Positions 8,139 to 17,549 of a stretch of 64,000 nucleotides of DNA are shown piece after piece. Origin of the DNA: Adhaeribacter radiodurans. Its GTDB lineage: Bacteria > Bacteroidota > Bacteroidia > Cytophagales > Hymenobacteraceae. The stretch lies in assembly GCF_014075995.1 (NCBI RefSeq), contig NZ_CP055153.1:1550001-1614000 (forward strand), given 5' to 3'. A program made the position numbers and the translations under genes. The notes beneath the pieces were generated by a model. It ran no database searches. It was given only the letters and a program-made list of their open reading frames with translations, and was not told where the DNA came from. Every line of letters starts with the position of its first letter. The first letter of the stretch is position 1.

Positions 8139-9833
8139 CTAAGTATGGTAAGCTTTATCTACTATTTTGCGAATCAGCTGGTCTAGTTCTTTGGTTGTTT
8201 GCTCCATATAAAGTAAAACTTGCTGATTTTCCGATTTAAATTCATCTTTATTTAAGCATTGCAATAAACCTAAAATATTAGCCACTGGCCGTCTTACTTC
8301 GTGCGATTGCGAAAAAGCAATTTCGCGGAGTTGTTCGTTTTGTTGGGTTATTTTAAGTTCAATTTCTTTTACTTGCTGTATGTCTTGCAAGGCTCCAATC
8401 ATTCGGGTAGGGGTATCGGTTTCTGTGTAAACAATGTAGCCCCGGTCGTACACAAATTTATAACTGTTGTTGCAGCACTTAAAACGGTATTCGGCTTGCC
8501 AATGCTTTTGTTTATCTAAAATAGCCTGATTTAAACTGTTTACCACCGACACCCTATCGTCCGGATGAATTTGCTGCGCCCACCAACTTAAAGAGCTTTC
8601 TACTTCCTGGGGCTGGTACCCGAACATCTCATAAAAAGCTTCGTACCTTTTAAACGTATTTTGCTCTATGTTCCAATCGTAAATAGCATCTTTCGTAGCT
8701 TTGGCGGCTAACCGGAACCGTTCATTAGTCTGCAAAGTTTCCGTTTCAAATAATTTAAGGTTGTTGATGTTAGCGGCATTCAGAACTACGCCAATTATCC
8801 GTTGATCTTCATCAAAAACGGGGAAATACGTCATCCAATACCATTCCGTCTTGCCAGCTATCTGAGTTTTACGCTCAATTTCTACTGGTCTTCCTAATAA
8901 AGCATTCTGAAAACTTTCGGTTATTGCCCGGGTATCTTTTTCAAAGCTATACAGCCGGATATCATCTCCTTCGTGAAGTTCTTTATTGTACATGCGTTTT
9001 ATGCTTTGCCTGGCCTCCTCATTAAAGCTAATAATGCGCATATCTAAGCCAAGAAAGAAAAAAGCAGAAACCGTGCTTTGTAAAATTGCCCGGAGTTGCT
9101 GTTCCGAACGCTTAATTTTCTGGATGTTTATTTTTAGCTGAGTAATATCACGGAAGGTTAAAGCCAAACCTATACCATCTGGGTAAACATTTATTTCAAA
9201 CCAAATTTTACGAGCCGGACAAAATACCTCAAAACTGGTTGGCTCTTGCTCATATAAAGCTCTTTCTAAATTAGGGCATTTATCTGCGCCATCCGTACCG
9301 GATACAAAAATCTGAATAAAATCACGACCTATACTCTGCTCCCGGGTCAGGCCGATAATTCCTTCCATTACTTTGTTGCAATCAGTAATTTGCCAGCCAG
9401 CATTTACATTAACGTAGCCATCCGGGTTATGCTCTACCATGAAATTATATTTTTGAACTTGCCGGATTAATTTGGCTTCTGCTTCTTTTTTAGAGGTAAT
9501 GTCGAAACAGTTATAAAGAAAGCTTGTTACTTGGCTGTTGGCATCCGGCAGAGGAACAATAGTAGTGTCGAGCCATACGTAACTATTGTTTTTAGCTTTT
9601 ATTTTAATGTCACGGCGGCAACTAACGCCAGAAATGGAGGCCAAGTCAGTTAAAAACAGTTCAGATTGAGGTTCTGTTTGAATAGTACAGATTGGCTGAC
9701 CAATTAATTCAGACGCGGTATACTGGCTAATTTGACAAAAATTCTCATTTGCTTCTAAGATAAAGCCTTGCGAATCAATAACTATAATTGTACTTACCTG
9801 AGCGAGTGCCACCTCATTTAAAGCATTTCTCAT
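8139..9833 (-). CDS. Multi-PAS protein ending in a lone histidine-kinase dimerisation domain
   Basis: The 564-residue cytoplasmic protein holds about four PAS/PAC repeats: first near residues 10-120, last near 370-490 with WNIEQNTFKRYEAFYEMFGY and the PAC motif FVYDRGYIVYTET. It ends with a DHp-type helix pair SQSHEVRRPVANILGLL, whose candidate phospho-His is residue 511. Nothing follows but about 50 helical residues. There is no N, G1 or G2 box, so it cannot bind ATP as a normal kinase. It may be a phospho-acceptor or signalling scaffold. The frame opens at a GTG at 9860, but the ATG at 9833 fits the first PAS domain better. Neither a transmembrane segment nor a signal peptide is visible. 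Confidence 0.85.
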   Translation of the reverse strand: MRNALNEVALAQVSTIIVIDSQGFILEANENFCQISQYTASELIGQPICTIQTEPQSELFLTDLASISGVSCRRDIKIKAKNNSYVWLDTTIVPLPDANSQVTSFLYNCFDITSKKEAEAKLIRQVQKYNFMVEHNPDGYVNVNAGWQITDCNKVMEGIIGLTREQSIGRDFIQIFVSGTDGADKCPNLERALYEQEPTSFEVFCPARKIWFEINVYPDGIGLALTFRDITQLKINIQKIKRSEQQLRAILQSTVSAFFFLGLDMRIISFNEEARQSIKRMYNKELHEGDDIRLYSFEKDTRAITESFQNALLGRPVEIERKTQIAGKTEWYWMTYFPVFDEDQRIIGVVLNAANINNLKLFETETLQTNERFRLAAKATKDAIYDWNIEQNTFKRYEAFYEMFGYQPQEVESSLSWWAQQIHPDDRVSVVNSLNQAILDKQKHWQAEYRFKCCNNSYKFVYDRGYIVYTETDTPTRMIGALQDIQQVKEIELKITQQNEQLREIAFSQSHEVRRPVANILGLLQCLNKDEFKSENQQVLLYMEQTTKELDQLIRKIVDKAYHT

Positions 9834-10108
9834 ATGGCTAGACGGAAAATTTAACAACACAATAAGGTTTATTCGGAATAGAAATAGTAAGGAGTGGCGG
9901 TCAGGCCTTTAATATTAAGTAAGTCGTTAACTCAAAGCATCAGAAAAGTATCATTTTAATAAACTTTGTTTTAAAAGGAGTATTAATTTAAGATTCGATT
10001 AGATAAAATAAAACTATTTTGATTAAGTTTTTTGAATATCTTAATTTTAAGTATTTCTTCTAAAAATTAAGTATTAATTCTTTTATATTCAGATTAAGGG
10101 TAAAAGGG

Positions 10109-10507
10109 CTATTTACCTACTGCCGCATGAGGCCGAGCGCGTAATCCAGACCAGGTTTCGTCGAGGGCAACTTGGGTGACACAACGTAAATCAATTTGTT
10201 GTATAATATTCCAGATAGTGTTCCGTTTTAAATCGCTTTTGATTTTTCCGGTTCCTTTGGGATAGCACGCCCAAAATAAACAATCGTATTTACCTGCATG
10301 AGCTACTGATTGCGTAAGATGTTCCATTTCGGATTGCGATGAACTAAAAACGGCTACAAAATCGTAAGTTCCTTTATCTTCCGGAGAAAATTGTTGATCG
10401 TGGTGTATTTCAGTTAGTAATTCTGCAAATTCATCTGGAGCATTCAGAATCAGAATTTTCTGGTTTGGCGATAAGCGCAGCTTTTTAAAAATAGCCTCCG
10501 AATTCAT
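10109..10507 (-). CDS. DUF3052-like protein
   Basis: A 132-residue cytoplasmic protein. The central stretch (YDFVAVFSSSQSEMEHL, then LFWACYPKGTGKIKSDL) and the C-terminal ALDETWSGLRARP resemble the DUF3052 family, whose fold recalls a partial methyltransferase without an SAM-binding motif. The function is unknown. It is monocistronic, with divergent spacing of 112 bases from the permease gene. I assign the family from remembered motifs, not from a search. Confidence 0.68.
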   Translation of the reverse strand: MNSEAIFKKLRLSPNQKILILNAPDEFAELLTEIHHDQQFSPEDKGTYDFVAVFSSSQSEMEHLTQSVAHAGKYDCLFWACYPKGTGKIKSDLKRNTIWNIIQQIDLRCVTQVALDETWSGLRARPHAAVGK

Positions 10508-10619
10508 AAAAAATTAGTAAAATTAAAAGTGAAACATCTACCTTTCGGTAACCAGGCAAGATAAGTGTTTTGTTTTTGCTTTGTAAAAATTTTGTATTTT
10601 CCGGTTTTACTTACCTTTT

Positions 10620-12401
10620 ATGAACATTAGAAATCTTTTTCGGAAAAAAGATATAGCCTCCATTGTTGCCGAATTTGATCGTAGCGAAGCCTTGCATACA
10701 ACCGGTGGGTTGGTGCGCAATCTAACTTTAAGGGATTTAACTTCACTGGGAATTGCGGCTGTAATTGGCGCCGGAATTTTTAGCACCATAGGAAATGCCA
10801 GCGCAGCAGGTGGTCCGGCCGTTTCGCTTTTATTTGTTTTTACGGCAGTTGCGTGTGCTTTTTCTGCTATGTGCTATGCCCAATTTGCTTCTACTGTGCC
10901 CGTTTCAGGTAGTGCTTATACCTATGCTTATACTTCTTTCGGCGAATTAATTGCCTGGATTATAGGTTGGGATTTACTCATGGAATACTGCATTGGCAAT
11001 ATTGCGGTAGCTATATCGTGGTCGGATTATCTTACTTCTTTTTTAAGTGGTTTTAATTTAAATATTCCTTTGTACCTAACTATGGATTATTTATCGGCTT
11101 CCCGGGGCCACTCAGCCGTTACAGAACTATTAACGCAAGGTAAAACCCTGGCCGATGCCAGCCCCGCACTGCAAGATGCGTATCGTGCTTGGCAAATGGC
11201 GCCCAGCTTTGGTCCTATCAGGGTTGTTGCCGATATTCCGGCTTTGCTCATTACTATATTAATTACCTACCTGGTTTATGTGGGAATTAAAGAATCAAAG
11301 CGAACTGCTAATTTGTTGGTGCTCCTTAAGCTATTAGTAATTTTAATGGTAATTGTGGTAGGCGCTTTTTACGTGCAGCCGGCTAATTGGAGCCCTTTTG
11401 CCCCGAATGGAATTAGTGGAGTTTTAAAAGGTGTATCTGCTGTCTTTTTCGCCTATATCGGTTTCGATGCTATTTCTACTACGGCCGAAGAATGTACAAA
11501 TCCGCAGCGCGATTTACCTAAAGCCATGATTTACGCGCTTATTATTTGTACTTTTTTGTACGTTACCATTACCCTGGTTTTAACAGGTATGGTTCCTTAT
11601 ACCGAATTAGGCATTGGCGACCCCTTGGCTTACGTTTTTGAACGATTAAATTTAAATGTATTATCGGGTATTGTGGCTTTTAGTGCGGTAATCGCCATGA
11701 CGAGTGTATTGCTGGTCTTTCAGATTGGCCAGCCCCGTATTTGGATGACAATGAGCCGCGATGGTTTACTACCTCGTTTCTTTTCAAAAATTCACCCGAA
11801 ATACAAAACGCCTTACTTTGCTACTATTGTTTCGGGCATGGTGGTAGGTATACCGGCCTTGTTTATGAACTTAACCGAGGTTACCGATTTAACGAGTATC
11901 GGCACCTTGTTCGCCTTTGTTTTGGTTTGCGGTGGTATTTTACTCATCGACCATGACCAGGCTCGGCCACCAGGCACCAAAGGATTTAGAGTACCTTATT
12001 ATAACTCTAAATTTATACTTCCATTATTAATAATTACAGGTATTTTGCTGGCATTGTATTTTAATCCGGTGGGAGTGAAACACTTCTTCAGTTCGAGTGA
12101 TGGCACAAACGCTGGCTGGGATGTTGTGAAACACCGGTTACCTTTGTACGGCTTTTTTATAGTATGCCTGGTGATGACCTACTATGCTTTTACTAAAAAC
12201 TTATCTCTGATACCTGTATTAGGGCTGCTTACCAATTTATACTTGATGACCGAATTAGGTATTACTAACTGGAGCCGTTTTTTAATGTGGTTAGCGTTAG
12301 GATTAATTATCTACTTTAGCTACAGTTACCGGCACAGTAAATTAAATTATTCGACAACTAATAATAATTCTGATTCAGCTACTTCCGCTAAAATATCATA
12401 A
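10620..12401 (+). CDS. Amino acid permease (APC superfamily)
   Basis: A 593-residue inner-membrane transporter with about 12-14 helices. The first helix carries the APC substrate-binding motif GIAAVIGAGIFSTIGNAS. Helix 6 has FFAYIGFDAISTTAEE, which is typical of the cationic amino acid transporter group. A hydrophilic insertion of about 55 residues around residue 160-210 makes it longer than most bacterial homologues. The substrate cannot be told; cationic or polyamine substrates are plausible. The last 55 bases overlap, tail to tail, with the tRNA-dihydrouridine synthase gene. Confidence 0.92.
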   Translation: MNIRNLFRKKDIASIVAEFDRSEALHTTGGLVRNLTLRDLTSLGIAAVIGAGIFSTIGNASAAGGPAVSLLFVFTAVACAFSAMCYAQFASTVPVSGSAYTYAYTSFGELIAWIIGWDLLMEYCIGNIAVAISWSDYLTSFLSGFNLNIPLYLTMDYLSASRGHSAVTELLTQGKTLADASPALQDAYRAWQMAPSFGPIRVVADIPALLITILITYLVYVGIKESKRTANLLVLLKLLVILMVIVVGAFYVQPANWSPFAPNGISGVLKGVSAVFFAYIGFDAISTTAEECTNPQRDLPKAMIYALIICTFLYVTITLVLTGMVPYTELGIGDPLAYVFERLNLNVLSGIVAFSAVIAMTSVLLVFQIGQPRIWMTMSRDGLLPRFFSKIHPKYKTPYFATIVSGMVVGIPALFMNLTEVTDLTSIGTLFAFVLVCGGILLIDHDQARPPGTKGFRVPYYNSKFILPLLIITGILLALYFNPVGVKHFFSSSDGTNAGWDVVKHRLPLYGFFIVCLVMTYYAFTKNLSLIPVLGLLTNLYLMTELGITNWSRFLMWLALGLIIYFSYSYRHSKLNYSTTNNNSDSATSAKIS

Positions 12402-13339
12402 ACATCATCCGGTGACTCCGTTTGTACCAGCCGCATCCGGAAGGGCTTAAAGTTGGGCAAACCCTTAAAATAATTAGCGTAATGCCGGCGCATTTCAAAA
12501 ATGCCCTGGCGTTCGCCTTTCCATTCTAAAGAGCGGGTAAAATGCAGTTTACAATTAGCAATCCGTTCTTCCAGCGTGGGTGGGGCCAGCATTTCGCCGG
12601 TTTGTACGTAGTGTTTTATTTCCCGGAAAATCCAGGGGTAACCAATAGCAGAGCGGCCAATCATTACGCCATCCACCCCGTAGCGGTTCTTATATTCGAG
12701 GGCTTTTTGAGGAGTATCGATGTCTCCGTTACCAAAAATTGGAATTTTAATGCGCGGGTTATTTTTTACTTCGGCAATCAACCGCCAATCAGCTTCACCT
12801 TTGTACATCTGTACTCGGGTACGGCCGTGTATAGATAAAGCCTGAATGCCAATATCCTGTAACCGTTCAGCTACTTCGGTCACATTTTTAGTAGATTCGT
12901 CCCAGCCTAGGCGGGTTTTTACTGTTACCGGTAAGGTAGTGGCTTTTACAATAGCTTCGGTCATTTGCACCATTTTGGGCACATCGCGCAGTAAAGCCGC
13001 TCCGGCACCTTTACAAGCTACATTTTTAACCGGACAGCCGTAATTAATATCAATTAAATCCGGGCCGGCCGCTGCCGAAATTACCGCCGACTCCCGCATA
13101 GATTCGATATCGCTGCCGAATATCTGAATACCAATGGGGCGTTCGTAATCAAATACATCCAGTTTTTGCCGGCTCTTGGCTGCTGCCCGAATCAAACCTT
13201 CCGACGATATAAATTCGGTGTACATCAGGTCGGCACCATTCGCTTTACATACGGCCCGGAAAGGCGGATCGCTCACGTCTTCCATGGGCGCAAGCAAAAG
13301 CGGAAAATCCGGCAGAGAAATGTTTCCTATCTGTATCAA
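12347..13339 (-). CDS. dusB: tRNA-dihydrouridine synthase
   Basis: The FMN/NADPH enzyme reduces specific uridines of tRNA to dihydrouridine. The 330-residue TIM-barrel protein begins LLLAPMEDVSDPPFR, has the catalytic-loop motif DINYGCPVKNVACKGAGAALL with the active Cys, then VKTRLGWDES, ALSIHGRTRVQMYKGEADW, and the FMN-phosphate site FGNGDI...DGVMIGRSAIG. The frame starts at a TTG at 13339; a stop codon lies two codons upstream and no nearby ATG exists, so a TTG start is likely. The DusB label follows the family type common in Bacteroidota. The 3' end overlaps the convergent permease gene by 55 bases. Confidence 0.93.
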   Translation of the reverse strand: MIQIGNISLPDFPLLLAPMEDVSDPPFRAVCKANGADLMYTEFISSEGLIRAAAKSRQKLDVFDYERPIGIQIFGSDIESMRESAVISAAAGPDLIDINYGCPVKNVACKGAGAALLRDVPKMVQMTEAIVKATTLPVTVKTRLGWDESTKNVTEVAERLQDIGIQALSIHGRTRVQMYKGEADWRLIAEVKNNPRIKIPIFGNGDIDTPQKALEYKNRYGVDGVMIGRSAIGYPWIFREIKHYVQTGEMLAPPTLEERIANCKLHFTRSLEWKGERQGIFEMRRHYANYFKGLPNFKPFRMRLVQTESPDDVYDILAEVAESELLLVVE

Positions 13340-13396
13340 AGACTAGATTTTTTAAAAATTCGCGTAAATTTACTTTTTCTAAACCGAAATCCCGCT

Positions 13397-14344
13397 ATGA
13401 AAGGTTTCATTTCGAAAGACCTGCACCCCTTTACGGCTATGTTGGTATTGTTGCTCTTTATTGCCGGTGGCTTTTTTATTGGTAATTTTGTGGCCGTAAT
13501 ACTAATGAAGCTTTTATTTAAAGTTAGTTTAACTGATATAACTTTACTTACTCAAAACCCCAATGCGCAACCAAACGGTAAAATGGCAATAAATTTATTT
13601 CAGGGTGTTACTCATTTATTTGCTTTTACTTTAGGTCCATTAGCCTATTTGTATGCCAGTAACCGCCAGCCTGGTTCTTATTTATCTCCTCAAAAATACG
13701 TACCAGGGAGCTTGTTAGTGCTAAGTGCTTTGCTGATTTTGTTTATTATGCCGGCTAATTCCTGGGTAATTAACTGGAATGCCAATGTGCATTTTCCGGA
13801 AGCCTTAAAAGCATTTGAAGCTTGGGCCAAAGCTAAAGAAGAAACCTTAAAAGTTCTTACCATTCAATTAACTGTATTTGATAACGCTGGGCAGTTTGTG
13901 TTTGGAATGGTTGTTTTTGGTTTAATTCCGGCAATAGGAGAGGAGATTGTTTTTAGAGGCTTGCTGCAGCGTAGTTTGTTGCGGGTGTTCAATAATACGC
14001 ATGTGGCTGTGTGGGTAGCTGCATTTATTTTCGGTGCCATTCACATGCAGTTTTATGGTTTTATTCCGCGCATGTTGCTGGGAGCTATCTTGGGTTATTT
14101 ATATGCCTGGTCGGGTAATATTTGGGTACCCATCGCGGGGCATTTTATGAATAACGGCTTTACGGTGTTGGTTCTTTACCTGCAGCAACGTAAGCTTTTA
14201 AATTTTCAGATTGAGTCTACCGATTCTATGCCTTTGGGTAGCATTTTGTTTTCATTAATTATAAGTGTGGTTACGTTATTATACTTGTATCGGAGCTACA
14301 AAAATTTACCCTTAAAGCAATCGTCAGAACTGCCTTCGGCTTAA
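13397..14344 (+). CDS. CPBP-family intramembrane glutamic protease
   Basis: A 315-residue membrane protein. The CPBP/Abi motifs are all present: EEIVFRG (motif 1, Glu-Glu-x3-Arg), FGAIHMQF (motif 2, His) and HFMNNGF (motif 3, His/Asn). These place the active site inside the membrane. The frame is open further upstream to 13166, but that part is antisense to dusB. The ATG at 13397, directly before the first hydrophobic segment, is the sensible start. Substrates are unknown; relatives act in prenyl-protein processing or bacteriocin immunity. It lies 234 bases upstream of cdsA in the same direction. Confidence 0.9.
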   Translation: MKGFISKDLHPFTAMLVLLLFIAGGFFIGNFVAVILMKLLFKVSLTDITLLTQNPNAQPNGKMAINLFQGVTHLFAFTLGPLAYLYASNRQPGSYLSPQKYVPGSLLVLSALLILFIMPANSWVINWNANVHFPEALKAFEAWAKAKEETLKVLTIQLTVFDNAGQFVFGMVVFGLIPAIGEEIVFRGLLQRSLLRVFNNTHVAVWVAAFIFGAIHMQFYGFIPRMLLGAILGYLYAWSGNIWVPIAGHFMNNGFTVLVLYLQQRKLLNFQIESTDSMPLGSILFSLIISVVTLLYLYRSYKNLPLKQSSELPSA

Positions 14345-14578
14345 AAGTTAAATTTATATTTAGGATGCAGGCCATTTGGCAGAATTAAAGGCTGAAAATT
14401 AAAAAGTAAGCTTGAGTTTCTGTGATAACCACTTTGTTTGATTATTAATAATTCAACCATTTTAGTGAATTTGTTCAGATACCATTCTAAATAAATTAGG
14501 GTTACGCCTTTAGAAAAAAACGTCGGCTAGGTTGTAGTTGCCGTTAACTTTTTATCTTGCAACCGGAAAATTGGATTA

Positions 14579-15421
14579 ATGAAAATGCCCGCTGACCCGA
14601 CCGATAAAAAGAAATTAAATAATTTTCAGCAACGAGTGTTGGTAGGTTTGGGCGGTGGAGCCCTGTTTATCGGCGCTATTTACTTTGGGCAGTGGACTTT
14701 TGCGGCATTGTTTCTGGCCTTAACTATGTTAGGTATTCGGGAGTTTTACCAATTACTTACTTTAAGGGGCTTTGCGCCTAATTACAATGCCGGTATTATA
14801 TTAGGTAGCGCTTTATTTGTCTTAACTTTTTTATTGCAACTAAAAGCAGTACAATTAACCGTATTGTACGCACTACCACCCATTTTATTTTTCGTTTTTA
14901 TCGCCGAACTCTTTCGCAAAAAAGAACAACCCTTTGTAAACATTGCGCTTACCTTAGTTGGTATGCTGTACGTAGGCGGCTCGTTTAGTATGCTGCCAAT
15001 ATTAGGTTTTTTAAAGGGCTACTACAGTTGGCAGGTAATTATGGGTACTATGTTGTTGCTCTGGGCTTCTGATTCAGGCGCCTATTTTGCCGGTAAAACG
15101 TTTGGAAAGCATAAATTATTTCCGCGTATTTCGCCGGGTAAAACCTGGGAGGGGTGGTTCGGTGGCACTGTAACTGCCGTACTGGTAGGCTATTTAATTT
15201 CCTTTTACTTCCAGGATTTAATTTTACCGCAATGGATAGGTATTGCTTTAATTGTTTCTGTTTTTGGCGTACTCGGTGATTTAATCGAATCGCTTTTAAA
15301 GCGAAGCTTGCAGGTAAAAGACTCTGGCACCCTCATTCCTGGCCACGGGGGGATTCTCGACCGTTTTGATAGTTTGGTATTAGTAGTACCCTTTATTGTA
15401 GCATTCCTGAAGCTGTTTTAG
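14579..15421 (+). CDS. cdsA: Phosphatidate cytidylyltransferase
   Basis: CdsA makes CDP-diacylglycerol from phosphatidate and CTP, the branch point of phospholipid synthesis, in the inner membrane. The 280-residue protein has about eight helices and the conserved cytidylyltransferase signature near the C-terminus: SDSGAYFAGKTFGKHKL, ISPGKTWEG, and the terminal HGGILDRFDSL. A TATCTTGC box at 14553-14560 with a TTG 18 bases upstream may be its promoter. In many Bacteroidota a phosphatidylserine decarboxylase gene follows cdsA; here only a decayed gene follows. Confidence 0.96.
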   Translation: MKMPADPTDKKKLNNFQQRVLVGLGGGALFIGAIYFGQWTFAALFLALTMLGIREFYQLLTLRGFAPNYNAGIILGSALFVLTFLLQLKAVQLTVLYALPPILFFVFIAELFRKKEQPFVNIALTLVGMLYVGGSFSMLPILGFLKGYYSWQVIMGTMLLLWASDSGAYFAGKTFGKHKLFPRISPGKTWEGWFGGTVTAVLVGYLISFYFQDLILPQWIGIALIVSVFGVLGDLIESLLKRSLQVKDSGTLIPGHGGILDRFDSLVLVVPFIVAFLKLF

Positions 15422-15443
15422 ATTCAAAAAAGGGGAACGTAAA

Positions 15444-15776
15444 TTACTTTTTTACTAAATCAGGAATGTCTCCAGCTTTTCCTCATTTCTCTAATAGCCA
15501 ATGTTTTTGCTTTAACCAAATCTGTTTATTTATCGAATCTAAGTGCGCTACCGTAGGCTTTTACGGTAGAGCCAATCGGGTTGTAGTTTCCTCCTTCTTT
15601 ATAATTATAAGGAGTTAAGTCAATCATCTGAATTATTTTTAATAATGCAGGAAAGCCAAATCCATATCAATAAAATCCCAGAATGGCGCTTTATTTACCA
15701 CAATTTCATCCACTTTATCTCCTGCTTTTAAGCTTCTTTTTAATTCTTCCCAATTCTCATCCTTAATGTTATTTTC
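15444..15776 (-). pseudogene. Decayed gene for a small S1-like protein
   Basis: Read on the minus strand, the first part gives KDENWEELKRSLKAGDKV and PFWDFID. After one missing base near 15660 the frame continues GFGFPALLKIIQMIDLTP and NPIGSTVKAYGSALRFDK. A TAA at 15526-15528 then interrupts. The frame resumes TDLVKAKTLAIREMRK and, after a second one-base shift near 15480, ends AGDIPDLVKK. No start codon is left. The pattern (W-E-LK, PFG-F-DIG-G-PALL, LG-G) resembles S1/OB-fold immunity-type proteins, which is a family guess. Three lesions make it a pseudogene. Confidence 0.65.
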
Positions 15777-15813
15777 TTAAACTTCTTCATTTAAACTAAC
15801 TTATTTAAAAAAG

Positions 15814-15850
15814 AGAGCGGCTGACTTAAAACAAATAAATCAGCCGCTCT
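15814..15850 (-). terminator. Intrinsic terminator of the C-terminal processing protease gene
   Basis: Arms 15814-15824 and 15840-15850 (AGAGCGGCTGA and its complement) with a 15-base loop. On the minus strand the hairpin is followed by CTTTTTTAAA. It sits 28 bases after the protease stop codon. Confidence 0.82.
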
Positions 15851-15878
15851 ACTTAAAATAGTAAATTCAATGGTTATC

Positions 15879-17549
15879 CTAGTTCTCCACTCTAAATTTA
15901 TTAATTCCTAATTGTACATAGCCTTTATTTAACTTATTGGCTTGATCGAACAATTTAAGTGCCTGCTGAAAATCAGGATCAGTTTCGTGGAAGATAGGAT
16001 ACAAACCTTCCGGGCCATAAACACTACGGGCAATATAAGCTTTTATATTGTTTTTAAGTAGGTTTTTGGATCGCTTAAATTCCTGATCGTTGTACTTAAT
16101 TTTTAAATCTTTTGCTTCTTTGTTAATATTATCGAGCATCTTATCACTTACCTCAAAAGTAGATTTAAATTTATCGAAAGGCATTTTTTGCAGATCTGCT
16201 TTGTGATCCTGATAATACGTAAGGGCAAACTCACGCACTAAGTTTTTACTGTAAAGCTCGTTTAAATAATTAGTAACTTCCAAGGTATCGCGGGCTACAA
16301 ATACATCTGGCATAATACCACCGCCGCCGTAAACCACCCGACCATGAAGGGTTTTGTATTTTAAGGAATCATTAAACTTAATGCTATCCGGGTGAAAAAA
16401 CTCGCCATGCTGAAAACGATTCAAAATATCCATTTCGTAATCTTCCATCCCTTCGGTATAAGGTTTTTGAATAGAACGACCACTAGGAGTATAATAACGG
16501 GAAATGGTTAACCGCAATTCAGAGCCGTCGTTTAAAGGAATAGGCATTTGAACCAAACCTTTCCCGAACGAGCGCCGACCCACAATTAAAGCCCGGTCAT
16601 TATCCTGTAAAGCTCCCGAAACAATTTCAGAGGCCGAGGCGCTGCCTTCATCTATCAGCACAATTACAGGGCCGTCTTCAAACTCACCGCGTACGTGGGC
16701 AAATGTTTCATTGTCGTATTTGGTACCTTTACCATCGGTATATACAATTTTTTTATTTCCTGAGATAAATTCGTCGGCCATACGAGTAGCCCGATCCATG
16801 TAACCACCCGGATTGCCCCGCAAATCCAGAATGAGCCGGTCCATACCTTTCTTTTTTAACTTAACAAGAGTCGATTTAAACTCGTCGTAAGTATTAGCCG
16901 AAAAGCGGGTAACTTTTATATAACCCGTGTGATTGTCAACCATGTAGCCAGTTTCTACCGAAACAGTTGGTATTTTATTCCGGGTTACGGTAAAATCCAT
17001 TGGTTTTTTCTCGTTCCGTCGTAAAATGGTAAGGTTTACTTTAGTGCCTTTGCTGCCACGTAATTTTTCAAAAACTCCTTGCGTGGTAATACCGGCACCG
17101 GCAATATTTTTGCCATCTACCTTAATAATTTTATCACCGGCTTGCAAACCTACTGCTTCGGATGGGCCCCCACTAAGCGGAGCCACAATTTGAACAGTAT
17201 CTTTAAAAATATTAAATTCTACCCCAATACCGTCGAAGTCGCCTTCTAAATAAGAGCGGGCAACATCCATTTCACTGGCCGGAATGTAAGCGGTGTGCGG
17301 GTCTAATTTTTCGAGCATCTGATTAATGGCAAAATCAGAAAGCTCTTCTACGTTAACCGTATCCACGTAATCCCGATCGATATAAGAAAGAATGTCCCGG
17401 AATTTTAAATAACTTTTAGCCGTACCCTGCGGGTTATTACCAGAAGGCTGGAAACCATTTGCTCCAATTAATATACCGGTTGCCAGTGCCAAACCTAAAA
17501 ACAAAGGTAACCTTACCTGGAAAGTAGAATTTTTAAATTTTTCGCTCAT
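15879..17549 (-). CDS. S41 C-terminal processing peptidase
   Basis: A 556-residue periplasmic or envelope protease of the CtpA/Prc type. An N-terminal signal-anchor (LPLFLGLALATGILIGANG) is followed by a substrate-gating region (DPHTAYIPASEM) and a PDZ domain (SGGPSEAVGLQAGDKIIKVDG). The S41 catalytic domain has the nucleophile in EGSASASEIVSGAL and the general-base Lys in RRSFGKGLVQ. A C-terminal extension of about 150 charged residues follows. The frame extends to 17606, but the ATG at 17549 begins directly before the signal-anchor. Such enzymes trim C-termini of envelope proteins; the targets here are unknown. Confidence 0.93.
   Translation of the reverse strand: MSEKFKNSTFQVRLPLFLGLALATGILIGANGFQPSGNNPQGTAKSYLKFRDILSYIDRDYVDTVNVEELSDFAINQMLEKLDPHTAYIPASEMDVARSYLEGDFDGIGVEFNIFKDTVQIVAPLSGGPSEAVGLQAGDKIIKVDGKNIAGAGITTQGVFEKLRGSKGTKVNLTILRRNEKKPMDFTVTRNKIPTVSVETGYMVDNHTGYIKVTRFSANTYDEFKSTLVKLKKKGMDRLILDLRGNPGGYMDRATRMADEFISGNKKIVYTDGKGTKYDNETFAHVRGEFEDGPVIVLIDEGSASASEIVSGALQDNDRALIVGRRSFGKGLVQMPIPLNDGSELRLTISRYYTPSGRSIQKPYTEGMEDYEMDILNRFQHGEFFHPDSIKFNDSLKYKTLHGRVVYGGGGIMPDVFVARDTLEVTNYLNELYSKNLVREFALTYYQDHKADLQKMPFDKFKSTFEVSDKMLDNINKEAKDLKIKYNDQEFKRSKNLLKNNIKAYIARSVYGPEGLYPIFHETDPDFQQALKLFDQANKLNKGYVQLGINKFRVEN

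Noticed and set aside
13166-13396. N-terminal extension of the CPBP protease frame
   Set aside because: The extra 77 codons are antisense to dusB and carry no domain; the ATG at 13397 starts directly before the first membrane helix.
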